A stretch of DNA of 64,000 nt from NCBI RefSeq assembly GCF_047948215.1, contig NC_134460.1, positions 130,130,824 through 130,194,823 of the forward strand. The letters run 5' to 3'. Source of the DNA: Lycorma delicatula. Lineage: Eukaryota; Arthropoda; Insecta; Hemiptera; Fulgoridae. A program made the position numbers and the translations under genes. Of the stretch, positions 48,271 to 60,517 are shown piece by piece (position 1 is the first letter of the stretch; each line of letters opens with the position of its first letter). Below the pieces are notes generated by a model that was given only the letters and a program-made list of their open reading frames with translations, did not search any database and was not told the origin of the DNA.

Positions 48271-49178
48271 AATTTTAATCTACGCTCGCTTCGCTCTATT
48301 ATCTATCTCGCTAGTCAAGGTTAGCGAGCGAAGCGAGCAAAGGTTAACAGAAAAGGTTCCATGTTTAAACAAGAGCAATTACTAATACGTAATACGTAAC
48401 GTAAAAAAACCATTGCGGGGGGAAAACAGAAAAGTTCCATCTTTTCTTTTAGCATTGATAAATAATACTTTCATGAGATAATATTAAATGAAAATTAAAA
48501 AAAAAATAATACTTTAATAACTTTTCTCAGAATGGATAAAACGGTGTTTACCTTAGAATAAAATACTGTATTTCATGTCCATTTAAACAGAACTGGGGAT
48601 TGCATAACATTTTTTTGTGAGACATTACTACTGTCAATTCTCATGACATTTATGATTAAAAAAAAAATATTATTGAAAAGCGAATTATGTTTTCAACTTC
48701 AATTATGTCAACTGTATACTACTTATGATATAATAAAAAAAACTGCACAGCCGAGTAGAAAACAAGTGTGGGAGACAACTCCTCATGCTGATGATTACGA
48801 TTTGAACCGACGGATTTACACACTTTACCTTATTTTACAATTTAAAGTAGAACTGACTTTTGATTATTGGTAAAAAAAAGGAAAGATTCACCAGAGACAT
48901 TAAGAGATATTATGCATGTTAATTTTAAATGTTAATATTGTTAAAAGTTAATAAACATGGAAATAACTAACAATTATGCTTAATAACTAAACATTTTTTT
49001 AATAAATCATTAATTAATTAATGGGATAAAATTTTTATTTCAATTCTTTGATTAAACTAATATAAATCTTGTCAACAAAAATGAAATAAAAATATCACAA
49101 GAAGTTTGAAATTTTTAATTAAATATATGCTAAAAAATTAATCATTAGTCATCTGCTACAAAAAAAAGTAAATAAGTA
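48271..49178. other. AT-rich spacer, no gene seen
   Basis: At its left edge GCTCGCTTCGCTC (48284-48296) and GAGCGAAGCGAGC (48326-48338) are inverted and may belong to the adjacent foldback element. A 76-codon open frame at 48643-48873 is not recognised. Confidence 0.45.
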
Positions 49179-49179
49179 T

Positions 49180-49512
49180 AACCCACCGGGTTGTTCTAGT
49201 GATAAACTCGTAGTAAATCACTTGATTCCGAAGTCAAAGTTCTCGGGTTCAAATCCTAATAAAGGTTTATTCCTTTATTAGGATTCCTTTATTAGTAATT
49301 CCTTTATTCACTTTATTCTACTTTTATTCAGATTTGAATACTCGATCGTGGATACCGGTGTTCTTTGGTGGTTAGGTTTCAGTTAACATACGTCTCAGGA
49401 ATGATCGGCCTGAGTTTGATGAAGATTACATGTTTACCATTACAGAAAAATTACACTGATACGTTGTTAATGACTTTAATTATTGTTACAATTAAATAAA
49501 AGTATTAAAAAA
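49180..49512 (+). mobile_element. tRNA-derived SINE, family B, copy 4 (tail type 2)
   Basis: Head: AACCCACCGGGTTGTTCTAG, with GATTCCGAAGTCAAAGTTC and box B GGGTTCAAATCC. A local expansion of CCTTTATTAGG-like units is at 49255-49320. Body: GTGTTCTTTGGTGGTTAGGT. Tail: GTTGTTAATGACTTTAATTA and AATAAAAGTATTAAAA, like copy 3. The flanks AATAAGTATA and AATAAATATA may be a mutated target duplication. Confidence 0.75.
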
Positions 49513-51128
49513 TTAATAAATATAATTCTTGAATGTATATTTCATTGATTAAAAACTTTCATGATTAATTCATAAAAACCTTTTTAATATTAAAATAGAT
49601 ATAAATGTATAATAATAAAAGTAATAAAATAATGAAATCTGTTATCTAAAATCAACAGTAGTTTTAAAATCCATTAATTTAATGATACAACTTTAAATGT
49701 CAAACTAAATTAGAACATAAAAATAACAGATTAGAACAATTTTTTAATAATCTTTAACTGTTTTATTTATTTATGTTTTTCAAAATATACATCTCTTTTA
49801 TCTAGTTAAACAAAATGATTGGTTTTAATGGTAAATAATTTTACGTACTTTTGCAGAAAATTTTATTTCTCACGATATTAGAAATAAATATCACGATTAC
49901 TACCATCAATTACTATGTTTGTATATTTTTTGCATATATCGCGATAAGTATAAGCAGTAGCAACCAACCTTTAGTAAAATAACCTGTATAATAATCTTCA
50001 TTCTTGTAACATTCTCTATAGATTATCGTGACTGATTTAAAATTCTATTAAATTCACACACTTTTAATATAAAATAACGACACACTTACAATGTGCATTG
50101 TTTTTTTTCTAGTCTGCGTAAATGAATAATTTAAATTTAATTTAAACGCTCAGTAATGTAACACATAATTTCAGTACTGAATTAGAAAGAAATGTAAAAA
50201 TTTCAGTGTATGAAAAGAATTACGAACTAAAAATGTTAATAAAATAAAAAAAACACGTTTTTCTGTTATTTGGGCAGCAAGATCAGTTAATTATCAAACC
50301 TTTATTAATATAAAGAAGGTACCTATCGTGCTTTATTGTAGACAATATTTACATTCAGATCGTTAACTGAATTCTTATGAAATAGGTGTTAACATTTTTC
50401 CATTTACATGAAAATTTTTTTTTTCCTGCGTTGTGCGTTTCTGTGCATAATTCTACGTTTCTTAAGAATATATTATTTAATCTAAATATGTTTCCTATAC
50501 TGAAATGATATTGTTTTTCTAGTAAAGAGTATAAATTAATTTGTACGTTCCACTACTTCCAAGGTTCTGATTGTAAGATTGATATTCCTTGTAGCTTAGA
50601 ACTTCCTTATAATCTGAATTTACTATTGTACGTCACAATAGTAAATTCAGATTAGAGAAGAAAGAAACGGGAAATAAATTTACTGTTCGGTAAGTCTGGC
50701 AAGAGATGAATTTTATCCTTAAGAATAGTTTTAAAATTTTTATAGTGATTTATTACTTATATCAGGTTGCCTACAGCTGTTGGACAAACAGTGGGACAAC
50801 TTGGGACAGCAGAAATTTGAATAAAGTCAACTCTCTATGAAGATATCGATAATATTTATTACCTTCGATCAATAATTCAGCAATTAATGCTTATTTTCTC
50901 TGGAAATCATATTAACTTCCTCTTCATTATAATTTTATACAATTTGTTCCAATCTTCCTATTAGTTAAGTATGTAAATCTTACGCATTAATGGAAGCACC
51001 AGTCAGAATTCCTTTTTATTATTAAAGTTAACAAAACCAGTTTGTTCTCTAAAAGTGATCTTATCATAATGTCATGTGTGGGGCTAAATGTCATCTAAAT
51101 TTTGATGAACCAGCTACTGATTTGCAAC

Positions 51129-51173
<45 letters not shown>

Positions 51174-52970
51174 TTATTATTAATAAAACTTACACGAACA
51201 AAAAACTAGTTTGATAATAATTACCAAATAATTGTATTTTATTTTAGAAAATAACAAGATTTCATAAGGAATACTCGTATAATAATAAAAGAGGACAACA
51301 CATTACGCAATTAAATAGTTATTGTAACAATGAAGACACGTTCTATTGATGTAAACAATATCTATTTCACATAATACCGTTTTCTCGTGCAGTTAATGGT
51401 ATTTTCACGACTACAAAAAATACGTATCTTTTGTATCTGACTGTTTATTTTCTTTAACTTTATAACTGTGTAAATTGACTAACATGTATAATACAAAATT
51501 CAACATAATTTATATATGTTTCTTATAACGCACAAAACAAATTAGCGAATATAATTTACCGACAAGTAAGTAAATCAACTTATAATTAAAGCACGTTTTA
51601 TTGCAATTTATAAGTTTAATAGGACTTAATAAAACCTTATTTTATTACATTTATAAATTTTATAATGTTTCAATAAAAACAAACTCCCTTATTACAAATC
51701 TCTTTTCACTACGAACAATGTATCTTTCATACCTTTTAATGCATCAATTCAAACCCTTTCATTTCTTTATAATCAACGTGTAGTTTATGAATAATAAAAA
51801 AAGTAATAATAATAATATTAAAGCTTTTATAATGAAATGAAACGGTAAAGTAAATATATGTAAATTGAAAATAAAATAATTTATAAAAGTAAATACGGCA
51901 TGATTTATGAGCAATAAATCATACAGTTACATCAGGTAATTGTGGTAAGTTGAAAATATTATTACATAGTATTAAAACAATAAAAATGATTTAAAGTAAA
52001 CATTTAAAAGAGAGGAAAAAATCTAAATAAAAAAAAAATAATAATTTCTTTCAAAAGAGAAATTAAATTTGAAAAAAACTATAATAAAGAAAGATATTAA
52101 TGAGATACGTAATAGAATGTATATAATATAACTACATTTTTTTGTATCTTTAAATAAGAATTGTCTATAAGTAAACAATAAAATTCCTAAAAAAAAGAAA
52201 TAAAAGTTAAAAAGACGCTTGAAAAAGGTTTGAAAAAAGTTTTATTTGGAAATCTACATACATAAATAATAATTTTTATACGTTCTAAAAAGAAAGAAAA
52301 AAATTACAAAATATTCTTAAGTGATGTTTGGAGCATTAAAATAATCAGAAAGACTAAAACAAAGCAGTGCTAAAAAAATAGATTTTTTGAAATTTGGTTT
52401 TTGTAGAAGAAAGACGAAAGTGATTTGATAAAAAATTAAATTTTTAGACTTTCGAGAGATTAAATTTTAGGACATTAGAGATAAAAGAAAGCTTATTGTA
52501 TTAATAGAAAGAAGTGCTAATAAAGTGGTTCATTGATTGGTAGTTGGTAGTTAATTTAGTAATAGAAGAAAGTTAGAAAGTAGTAATCGTTATGAGAAAC
52601 AAAGATTCGAATATACTCGTATGTTTGGCAAATAAAGATGTAGGATGATATAACAAAGTATTAAGTTAAGATTAAACATTATAGTGCAGAAATGAAAAGA
52701 AATGAGAAACTGAAATAACTTTGTGGCTGTTGGTAAAAATATAAAAACGAAATATTTTATTCTCCTACTGCGTTTTAATTTATATAAATATTTATTATTT
52801 TGACCTATAATGAAGTAAAAAACAAATATTTTAACATTACAGATGATACATTAAGCTCGTATTACCATATATCTATTGAATGAAGAAGATTAACCGGAAT
52901 CATAGATTTATAGATTGAACCTGACATTATATATATTTGAAAGGTGAACCAGACAATTTTATGTGAGTGT
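49513..52970. other. Long AT-rich stretch, no gene seen
   Basis: A perfect hairpin with 19-base arms is at 50611-50629 and 50635-50653 (AATCTGAATTTACTATTGT). A (TA)n run is at 51130-51168. A 60-codon frame at 51601-51783 is not supported as a gene. Confidence 0.55.
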
Positions 52971-53690
52971 ACGAGGTCTGTAAATAAAGTAATGAGACTA
53001 GTTTTTTTGGCAGCCACAAACATGTACAAATGTTAAAATTGATATTTTAAATGTCAGAATGATTGCAGAACAATCGAACTTGAACCATACCACAGTCCAT
53101 CAAATTTTTACAAACAACGATTGAACATAAAAAAAGTTTGTGAAAAATTGGCTTCAAAAACCTCACTGTTGAACAGAAAAAACAACAGGATGGAAGCGTG
53201 CCGAGATCTTATAGGGTAAAATGAAACTGATCCTGATTTTCTAAAAAAAATGTTATTACTAGTGATGAATCTTTGATATTTGAGTACCACCCAGAAACAC
53301 AACGCCAGAGCAAGGAGTGGCACACTCCAAACTCATCACGTCCCAAAAAATCAAAAATGAGCAAATCAAAAACATGATAATTTGTTTCTTCGATAGTAAT
53401 GACATTGTCCAAGACTTTTTGCTGACAGGACAGACTGTAAATCAATATGTTTATTGAAAGACTGCGAGTTGCTCGCGTGAGACCAGCCGTCAAAGAGAAT
53501 GATGCATCATGGCAATGCACCTTGTCATACTGCACTCTCAATTAATGAAGTTTTGGCAAAGAAAAATATTCCTGTAGTTCCTCAACCACCTTATTCACTT
53601 GACTCAAACCGACCATCTGAAGGATATTTCAGTTTCTGAATTACAACACTATTATGAAGAATGGAAAAACCGTTATGTATAATTGGATTT
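52971..53690 (+). pseudogene. Decayed mariner-family element (MLE copy 3)
   Basis: The left inverted end starts ACGAGGTCTGTAAATAAAGT, as in many mariner elements; the right end is missing. Homology to the transposase runs through several frames. VEQKKQQDGSVPRSYR-like and SDESLIFEYHPETQRQ segments (near 53260-53300) include the first catalytic Asp region, followed by SKEWHTPNSSRPKKSK. Next is HHGNAPCHTALSIN near 53508-53550, where the second catalytic Asp is changed to Gly, then VVPQPPYSLDSNRPSEG, where the PDLAPCDF motif is corrupted. A segment after it has been deleted. Non-functional. Confidence 0.75.
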
Positions 53691-54535
53691 TAAATAAAAA
53701 GTTAAGAAGGTGAACAAGTGAACATTATGGATTGAAGGTATAACCATTTCATATAATTTAATGAAATAATATTTTTTCTGTTGCGATGTTACATATAAAG
53801 AAATCGAATAGATACTTCTTCGTTTCAGGAGAATAATACTTCTCTTAAGATCTAAATTATCAGTAATTAAATAAACGATATAAGTATAATTTTTATACTT
53901 TGGTTTGGCAAGTATAATATCATCTTTGATGACTGGTGTTGCAGATCTTATTTCTTTGCCAGTTGTTACTACTGGCGATTTTCTTTTGTAGAATACAGTC
54001 AAGAAAAGTATGTTGGATTTGAAGAATATCAGATTATTCTACGGTGGGTTTTTAAATGGATTTATTTAAAAGATGTTCATTTAACATGTGGATTATCATC
54101 CCAGAACTCAATTCCTTTCGAGGACTAAATCGTGGAGGCAAGGTTCAAGTACTGCAACTGTATGAGCAGTTGTTGATCAATACCGGAGTTTCTGGTATCA
54201 TTCGCGACAGGTAGTCCATCTAGTGAGATGGAGATAATATATCAAAATATTCATCTGGGTTGTATCGTGATTTGATTTAATTCTGCACTCGGTGGCTTCT
54301 ATTTCACAATTTTATAGGTCAGACCTAGGTTCCCATGACGCATGCCTAGCTTGGTGAAGCTCTCTTATTCTTGGTTGCTTATGGTATGGTTAGAGCGATT
54401 GCCTCACACGGTATGTCGATTAAGTACAGTGAGGGTAGATTCTAGCGTATCTTAGGTTGAAGAGATTCACTCACAAAATGGTGAGAACTTGTATTTGTCA
54501 GGCGTGATACTATTGAGAGGTACACGCGCACTCAG
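53691..54535. other. Mixed spacer, no gene recognised
   Basis: The part 54030-54535 is less AT-rich and could be an old repeat leading into the SINE fragment that follows. No domain was seen on either strand. Confidence 0.4.
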
Positions 54536-54539
54536 TGCG

Positions 54540-54640
54540 AGTTGGATGGTACAATTTTCACATGCTTAAAATTGTCATTTTATTTCATTATCTGAAGAAA
54601 TACCTAACGTGGACCCGAAGGCTAAAAGAAAAAAACAAAA
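54540..54640 (+). repeat. 3' part of SINE A (tail type 1)
   Basis: It begins ACAATTTTCACATGCTTAAA (SINE A body) and ends CTGAAGAAATACCTAACGTG and GACCCGAAGGCTAAAAG with an A-rich end. The end is the same tail seen on SINE B copies 1 and 2. Confidence 0.6.
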
Positions 54641-54699
54641 AACTTGATGGTGGGCAAACGTTGATTTTGTATTGCTATAGAGAATATTTAAATATTCAT

Positions 54700-55215
54700 A
54701 ATTTTAAATAGTTCGACCGTGCGCTTCGTTCGTCCAGTCCAGAACAGTCACATTACAGGCGTATTCCCGGTTTATGTAACTAAAGAAAACTACTGCTTCT
54801 CAGCGATAGGGCGGTATATCGATAACCTGTGAAATCAGTTTTGTGAACACACAGAACGGCGATCCACATGTAAAGTATACTATGAGTTTTGCAAATTTTG
54901 AAAAAAAAAATATGCTTACTAGTAGATTATTTTTTACAGTTACTTTCACAAAATAAAAATAAATATTCGCTGCAATATAAATAAAGTATTTATGGATATT
55001 AACAACAATATTCACAATATGTTTACAACACATGCCAATCACTTAATTGAATTGAACGTCTGACTGAATTAGACACTATACTCATGTGCGTGCAAACTGA
55101 TCCACATAGGCCTGCGCAAATCTTCATGGTGTGTTACATCAGCGCGCGCAACTTCCATAACTCTGAAAATACATCTAATCAGTTTCTTCTAACGCGCCAA
55201 AAGAAGTATAACTTC
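54700..55215. repeat. Unclassified block with GC-richer ends
   Basis: Both ends (54710-54870 and 55050-55200) are clearly less AT-rich than the middle. On the minus strand one end contains a reading CGSPFCVFTKLISQVIDIPP (plus bases about 54801-54863) after an AG that could be a splice acceptor, followed by a stop. The other end is CGCGCGCTGATGTAACAC-like (minus strand). The block could be a transposon with defined ends or, less likely, contain a terminal exon. Neither is proven. Confidence 0.3.
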
Positions 55216-56670
55216 AAAAAAACCAATTTATTTCATTTGTATAACATTTTACTGAAATTAAAAACAAGATATATTATGCTTAATAAGATCCTAACCGTTT
55301 ACAAATAAATTATGGTACAAATTAATTTAATTAAATTAAATTATAGTACAATTAAAGCACAAGCGAATTAATTACTTTTTTGTATTAATTAATCCTTATT
55401 AATTACTCTAAAACATTTCATCTTAATGCTCTTTTAGTTAGTGTAGACTTTGTATTAGTAGCTGGTGTTAGTATTGGTGAAGTTAAAAAAATCAGTAATG
55501 GGCTGCAACAGCATATTCATAGGCAGTTTACTTAATTCAAATTTCATTGAAAAATAAACATATAAATAATTGATTGCTATAATTAATTAAAAAATCCTTA
55601 AATGGTGAAAATAATGTTAGTTATTATACAGACGACGTTGGAGAGTACCTTTATCTAACTTATACTGGGCGTCTGCCAGTTATAAGATACTATAAAGAAA
55701 AAAAATGTCACATGGGCGCGATCATTGGACCTTGACGAAGAGAGGAAAGGTTATTTTTGCACTTAGAAATAAAATGATGAATTATTAGTTATAGTCATGC
55801 AGGGTAACTGACATGCAAAATATAAAGAAATGAAACCATCTGACATAGCATGAAACTATATAACATATGTTTAAAAAAGGTTATTAAAGTGAAATATAAA
55901 GTAACGTGTGCTATTTATAAATATATATATAAGGGAAGTAAAACATAAAAGAAGTTTAAAGATTAATCTTCTGCATGAATAGGGAAGCAGAAAAGACTAA
56001 AAGAATATTGAAAGAGAGAGTGAGAGGTAAATAATAACAGAGAGGTAATGATATTTGTGAAAGATTTTGTAAGCCGGACATTGTGTAGAGAGAAATACCG
56101 GACGAACTGCTGTTGGAACCAACTGACGTGAGCTGATAACGGTTATGTAAGATTATATGAAGTAACCTAAATTAAAATAGATGTTATGATTTTTATTATT
56201 ACAACTAAAATTTTTTATTATAAATTACAGAAGATAAAGAATTACTGAAAACAATTTTTACATCATCACGCCTTTTCATGTTAGAAAAATACATCGAAAA
56301 AATAAAAGTATATAATTTTTATCACTGGAGTTTTTTAAAATCTCCTTTTTGTTATTATTAAACTTTTAAATAAACGTATACATTTTTTTTTAATAAAAAA
56401 CATGTTTTGTTGTAACCTTTTTGAGGAAATTTTAAAACAATTGTTATTTACAAGTAATATTTACAACATTTACAACCATTATTGTTTATCGTAATTTATT
56501 GTTGTTTTCACTACAGTTTTTTAAAATCCCCTTTTTGTTGTTATTAAACTTTTAAGTCTGTTTTCCAAATTTTTTGTTACGATTTTTTTTTACTGATGAA
56601 ATAATTCACCTTTGATGCTTGCAAAGAAGCTTGTTCATGGGAGTATAAGAATGGAAATTTGTAACGTATA
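55216..56670. other. AT-rich spacer with a direct repeat
   Basis: A ~48-base unit (TCACTGGAGTTTTTTAAAAT, then CCTTTTTGTTATTATTAAAC) occurs at 56322-56370 and again at 56507-56554. No gene seen. Confidence 0.5.
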
Positions 56671-56758
56671 AAAAATGCCATGGTTGTCTGAGATTTGAAC
56701 CCGTGAACCTCCAGATGAAACGCCGCGACGCTACCTACCACTCCGCCCCGGAGATCGG
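56671..56758 (-). mobile_element. tRNA-derived SINE A head, copy 3
   Basis: Minus-strand reading: CCGATCTCCGGGGCGGAGTG (box A region), GTTTCATCTGGAGG (anticodon arm, TTC-like), CGGGTTCAAATCTC (box B), then CATGGCATTTTTTATAC. A four-base duplication (GTAGGTAG) lengthens the region after box A, so it would not fold as a normal tRNA. Confidence 0.7.
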
Positions 56759-57376
56759 AAATTTTATCTTTATATATTTATCTTTCTCATTGTGCTAGCT
56801 AATAATAACGTTAAAAATTATCTTGTTAGAATTGTATAAATTTTTTTGATTAGGACTTTAATATTCAAGTAACAAAAACAAAAGAAAAAAATTTCAATAA
56901 TTACATTGATAAACATAATTTTTGTCTCCTAATATGTGATACATGATTTTAATCTGGTTTTTGATGTTGAAATCGGATATTAACTCAGAAACCTTCTTCA
57001 CCTACCATTTTTGAAAAATTTTTAAATTTTAATTAAACGATTTTTTCATATTTCAACGTATAGTTAGCATTTTACGGTCCTATAATGTATTTTGTTAGCT
57101 CATTATTTATTATTTAACTTTGTTCACATAATTTGTAAGATATAAATAAACAATACTAGACAGAGAATTAAATCATAGTCAATAGTCACATATTATGACA
57201 TCATATCGAATACTGAAAAGTGAGCCTTCGTGGACAAGATTAATCTTGTCTGTGCAGGTCAAACCATATAGCTGAAAACACAGCTGTTTTGTTTGCATTA
57301 AGCACTGGCTTTAGGAATTAATTAACTTTATTCAGTCTTATTGCTGTCTTAAGTTTGTTAACAGTGTAGTGTCATA
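56759..57376. other. Spacer upstream of the pseudogene
   Basis: AT-rich, with two short palindromes at 57236-57251 (ACAAGATTAATCTTGT) and about 57271-57288 (AGCTGAAAACACAGCT). It could include the 5' untranslated part of the copy that follows. Confidence 0.4.
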
Positions 57377-58262
57377 ATGCTTCGAAATTGTGTAAGTGAT
57401 ATGGATGCCTTTTTGTATGTATATTATGAGTTTACGGTAAAGTCAAATTGAAAAACATTACACACCTTTAATTAAAAAAGCATATCAATTGTTCTTTCAG
57501 TGTAAAATTGGTGATCAGGATAAGACATGGGCTCCTCATTTAGTATGCGCTAATTATTCTGTATATTTAAGAAAAGGGCTGAAATGTACACGAAAAGTTT
57601 TGCCATTTGGTGGACCTATGGTTTGGCGTAAACGCAATCAGTCCTCCACCTCTCAATGAAATTTTCCACTTCCTGAGCTACTTGTGAATGTATGTTTCGA
57701 AAGCAGCGATGAAAAATCAGGCAATACTGACAACAATGATTTTGATTTTGAATTATCTTGCAATAAGCCACATGTTATATTAGAAGGTGAATTGAATTAC
57801 TTGGTTAGGGATTTAAATTTATCAAAAAAAAATCAAGCTGAACTGTTAGGATCAAGACTGAAAGGTTGGAATTTACTTTAAAAAAATACAATTATTTCGG
57901 GCTTTCGAAGCCGACAAAAAGAACTTTCTCTGTACGTTATTGATAAAAATAATTCAGTTTATTGCGCAAATATTGATGAGCTTATGTTGCACTTAGAACG
58001 GAAATTGCAATTACCTACGGAATGTAATATGTCTTTGAAAAAAAACATTTCCTCCACTCACTTCTGAAGTTTTTCCCGGACAATCTCGGAGACGTAAGAA
58101 ACGAACACATTGAACCACCAAGACATTTCGGTGATGAAAAGCTGCTATAAAGGGAAATGGAATTCGATCCGATGGGACATGCTATCCTATTACTGTTGGA
58201 CATTATTCGGGATGTGAGATGTGCCTGAGACTATTTATAAAAGAAAAACAGCATAGAAATCA
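57377..58262 (+). pseudogene. Broken copy of an unnamed multi-copy arthropod protein
   Basis: Starting at ATG 57377 the reading is MLRNCVSDMDAFLYVYYEFT. After one frame change near 57440 it runs YTPLIKKAYQLFFQCKIGDQ, TWAPHLVCANY and VLPFGGPMVWRKRNQSSTSQ to a stop. It resumes with HVILEGELNYLVRDLNLSKK and ELLGSRLKGWNLL (57684-57881), SGFRSRQKELSLYVIDKNNS and ECNMSLKK. A large part is then missing, and the end FPDNLGDVRNEHIE with a WNSIRW- and YYCWTLF-like segment closes it near 58250. From memory this order fits a family of uncharacterised proteins found in many copies in aphids and other arthropods, with no assigned function. No introns, at least three frameshifts, several stops and an internal deletion are seen. 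The cysteine pair expected near residue 16 is lost. Confidence 0.6.
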
Positions 58263-59044
58263 TTTTAACACAGATGTGGTCATGCAAAATTATAAATTTT
58301 ACAGATTTTAACTACATTTTCCCTTAATTTTTTCTGAAGCGTAATTTATTTAAAACTAAGGTTGATAGAAAAATTGTATTTACAGATTTGTAATGTATCC
58401 AAAAAAGCATTTCAATAAATGGTATTTTACTTAACATTAAACATCTTATCTAACATATATCATCTTATCGTATCTAACATTAAACATTTTTTTTGTCTAT
58501 CATTGTTATTTGTTTAGTTTTAGTTTCTAAGAGGTTCTTTGAGATCAGTAGTGATCATCTATCTATAGAATCATCTATCTATCGTAGAATGTTACGCCAT
58601 CTTCAAAATGATTGGATTTGTTTCGCCTTTTACTTTTATTCGTTTAATTTCTATTTTTTTTTTTTTAAATTCACAGTTTCTTCATTTGATCTGTTTTTTT
58701 GATTCTTTGTGTGGCTGATGGGGATAATATTTAGTGTTTTCTTTGTCTTCTTTTTTTACGTTCTGGACTTGATCAAGCTTGATTAATGTTCTTTGAACTC
58801 ATCATTGTATGTACTTTTTTATCTTTATTATATATTTACGTGATGATTCTTTAAGAAATTTCAATGAAAACCTCTCTTTGAATGTCATTTATTTTTTGTC
58901 ATGAAATTTAATTATGGTTCCGGTTAATGGAAACTGATTGAAGATTAAAAAAAATTAAAATTAAAATACACTACTACAGCATATCTAAATTTCTATTAAA
59001 TTTATCTAATAGTATCGGAGATTTTCAAGCCACAATTTCTATTC

Positions 59045-59082
<38 letters not shown>

Positions 59083-60060
59083 GGAAACCTGGTTTTAAGT
59101 CATGCGACCGAAGATAATACCGTACTTTTTTTTTGGAAAGTCGGTTATAAAGATAAATTTATAAACAAAATTATACTTAAAAACCATTTATAAAAATTGT
59201 AGTTAAAAATCTTAACTTAGATCGTCAGTTGATTGTTAAACATCTTTTAACACTGAGAAAAGGTTTTGTTAATGAAGAGAGAATAAAATCTGATGAAAAA
59301 ATAAGAAATAATAATAAATATTAATTAATAAACAGTACTTACGAAACGCTAAAGGAGTAGATTTTTTAGAATAAATAAAACATTATGAAACGAGTATTTT
59401 TGCAGGATTATAGTGTTTCGTAACGATTAGTAAGTAACTACTTGTCAATTAATATTTATTATTATTTTTTCTTTCACTTATTTATTCGCTTATTTTTTAT
59501 ATAAACTTTTTCCGGTGATGATAATTGTTTAAATATTGAAATGGCATCTAGATTTGAAGTAAAGGTTTTTTAATGATTTTTGAAGGTAATCTTATTTTTA
59601 AACAAACTTTAGCATAACTATTTATTTTTATAAATAATACTAACAACATCGAACATTATATTTATTTTTATAAGATAAAACTATAAAAAAGGATTAATCT
59701 ATAAAGGAATTAACGTTAATATTTTTATGAACAAAACTTAAGACGGATGTGAAAGGTTAATCTGGCTGGTAATTACTTCACAAAATCCTTTTATCCGATA
59801 CCAAGAACTAATTTATTATTAAAAATAAAACTGGTTTAAACTTCACCTTTAAATTTAAGAAAGAATGAACAAAAAAAAAAAGAAATAAACATCTGTACAG
59901 AAAAAGAAAATCATTTAATTTATAAAAGATAAAAATTTGACAAATCGTAGAAAAGTTGGGATTTTGTTAAATAATAGGTAATTTTATAACGAACATTCAA
60001 TTTATTTGTTATTTTTTAACTATTTTAATCTAACTATGATTACAGAACGTGACTCTTAAA
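58263..60060. other. AT-rich spacer, no gene seen
   Basis: A (TA)n run is at 59045-59077. A 69-codon frame at 58493-58702 is low complexity. No other feature recognised. Confidence 0.55.
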
Positions 60061-60065
60061 AATCT

Positions 60066-60142
60066 TTCACACTATAACCGGGAATTAAACCCAAGATCTT
60101 CAGTGTAACAGATGACCAAGCAACTTGTGCAACTAAGATGGT
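60066..60142 (-). repeat. tRNA-Val-like pseudogene or SINE head
   Basis: The minus strand reads ACCATCTTAGTTGCACAAGT, then CATCTGTTACACTGAAGATC (anticodon arm with a TAC, Val-like, triplet), then TTGGGTTTAATTCCCGG (T arm; box B with TTTAATT in place of TTCGATT). The acceptor stem is poor. It differs from SINE A and B heads, so it is either a decayed tRNA gene or a third SINE type. Confidence 0.4.
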
Positions 60143-60164
60143 ATGATTATTATATTAATGAAAT

Positions 60165-60252
60165 CTGATGTGGACCCCCCCCCCCCATGACTTCCTTGTG
60201 TGCCTTTTAAATAAAACACATTTTTTGCTGTACTTCATTTAAATTTATTTCA
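60165..60252 (-). repeat. ACTTCC-repeat end fragment (copy 7)
   Basis: CTGATGTGGAC, then a run of 12 C, then CATGACTTCCTTGTGTGCC: the same end as in copies 1, 2 and 4, cut off after about 90 bases. The C run replaces the usual ACCA-like spacer. Confidence 0.6.
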
Positions 60253-60517
60253 TTTGAAAGTGAGGTACGATCCTCTAATTCTTTAATAAAGTGGACAGTT
60301 ACACAATCGCTAAAATATTAGTTTTCGTTAACATAAAATATTTATACAATTATTAATTCAACAATCTTACCTGAAATATTAGGGTAGAGTACAAGTCCCT
60401 TTATTACTCTTTAAATAAATGTAAGTCTTATATCTATCTAATACTATTGTTTTAAATTATTATGATGTAACCATCAACAAAATGAAAACAAAAACGAATA
60501 ATCAGATGTTTCACCAA

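Noticed and set aside
51130..51168. Long (TA)n run as a special element
   Set aside because: Ordinary dinucleotide microsatellite, one of several in the window.
55084..55308. 74-codon open frame starting MCVQTDPHRPAQ
   Set aside because: The first half overlaps the repeat-like block ending near 55215 and the second half is low-complexity AT-rich sequence.
57425..57491. Intron with GT-AG ends in the unnamed protein copy
   Set aside because: A GTAAAG and a TTCTTTCAG are present, but the family reading continues through this stretch with a single frame change, so it is coding and not an intron.
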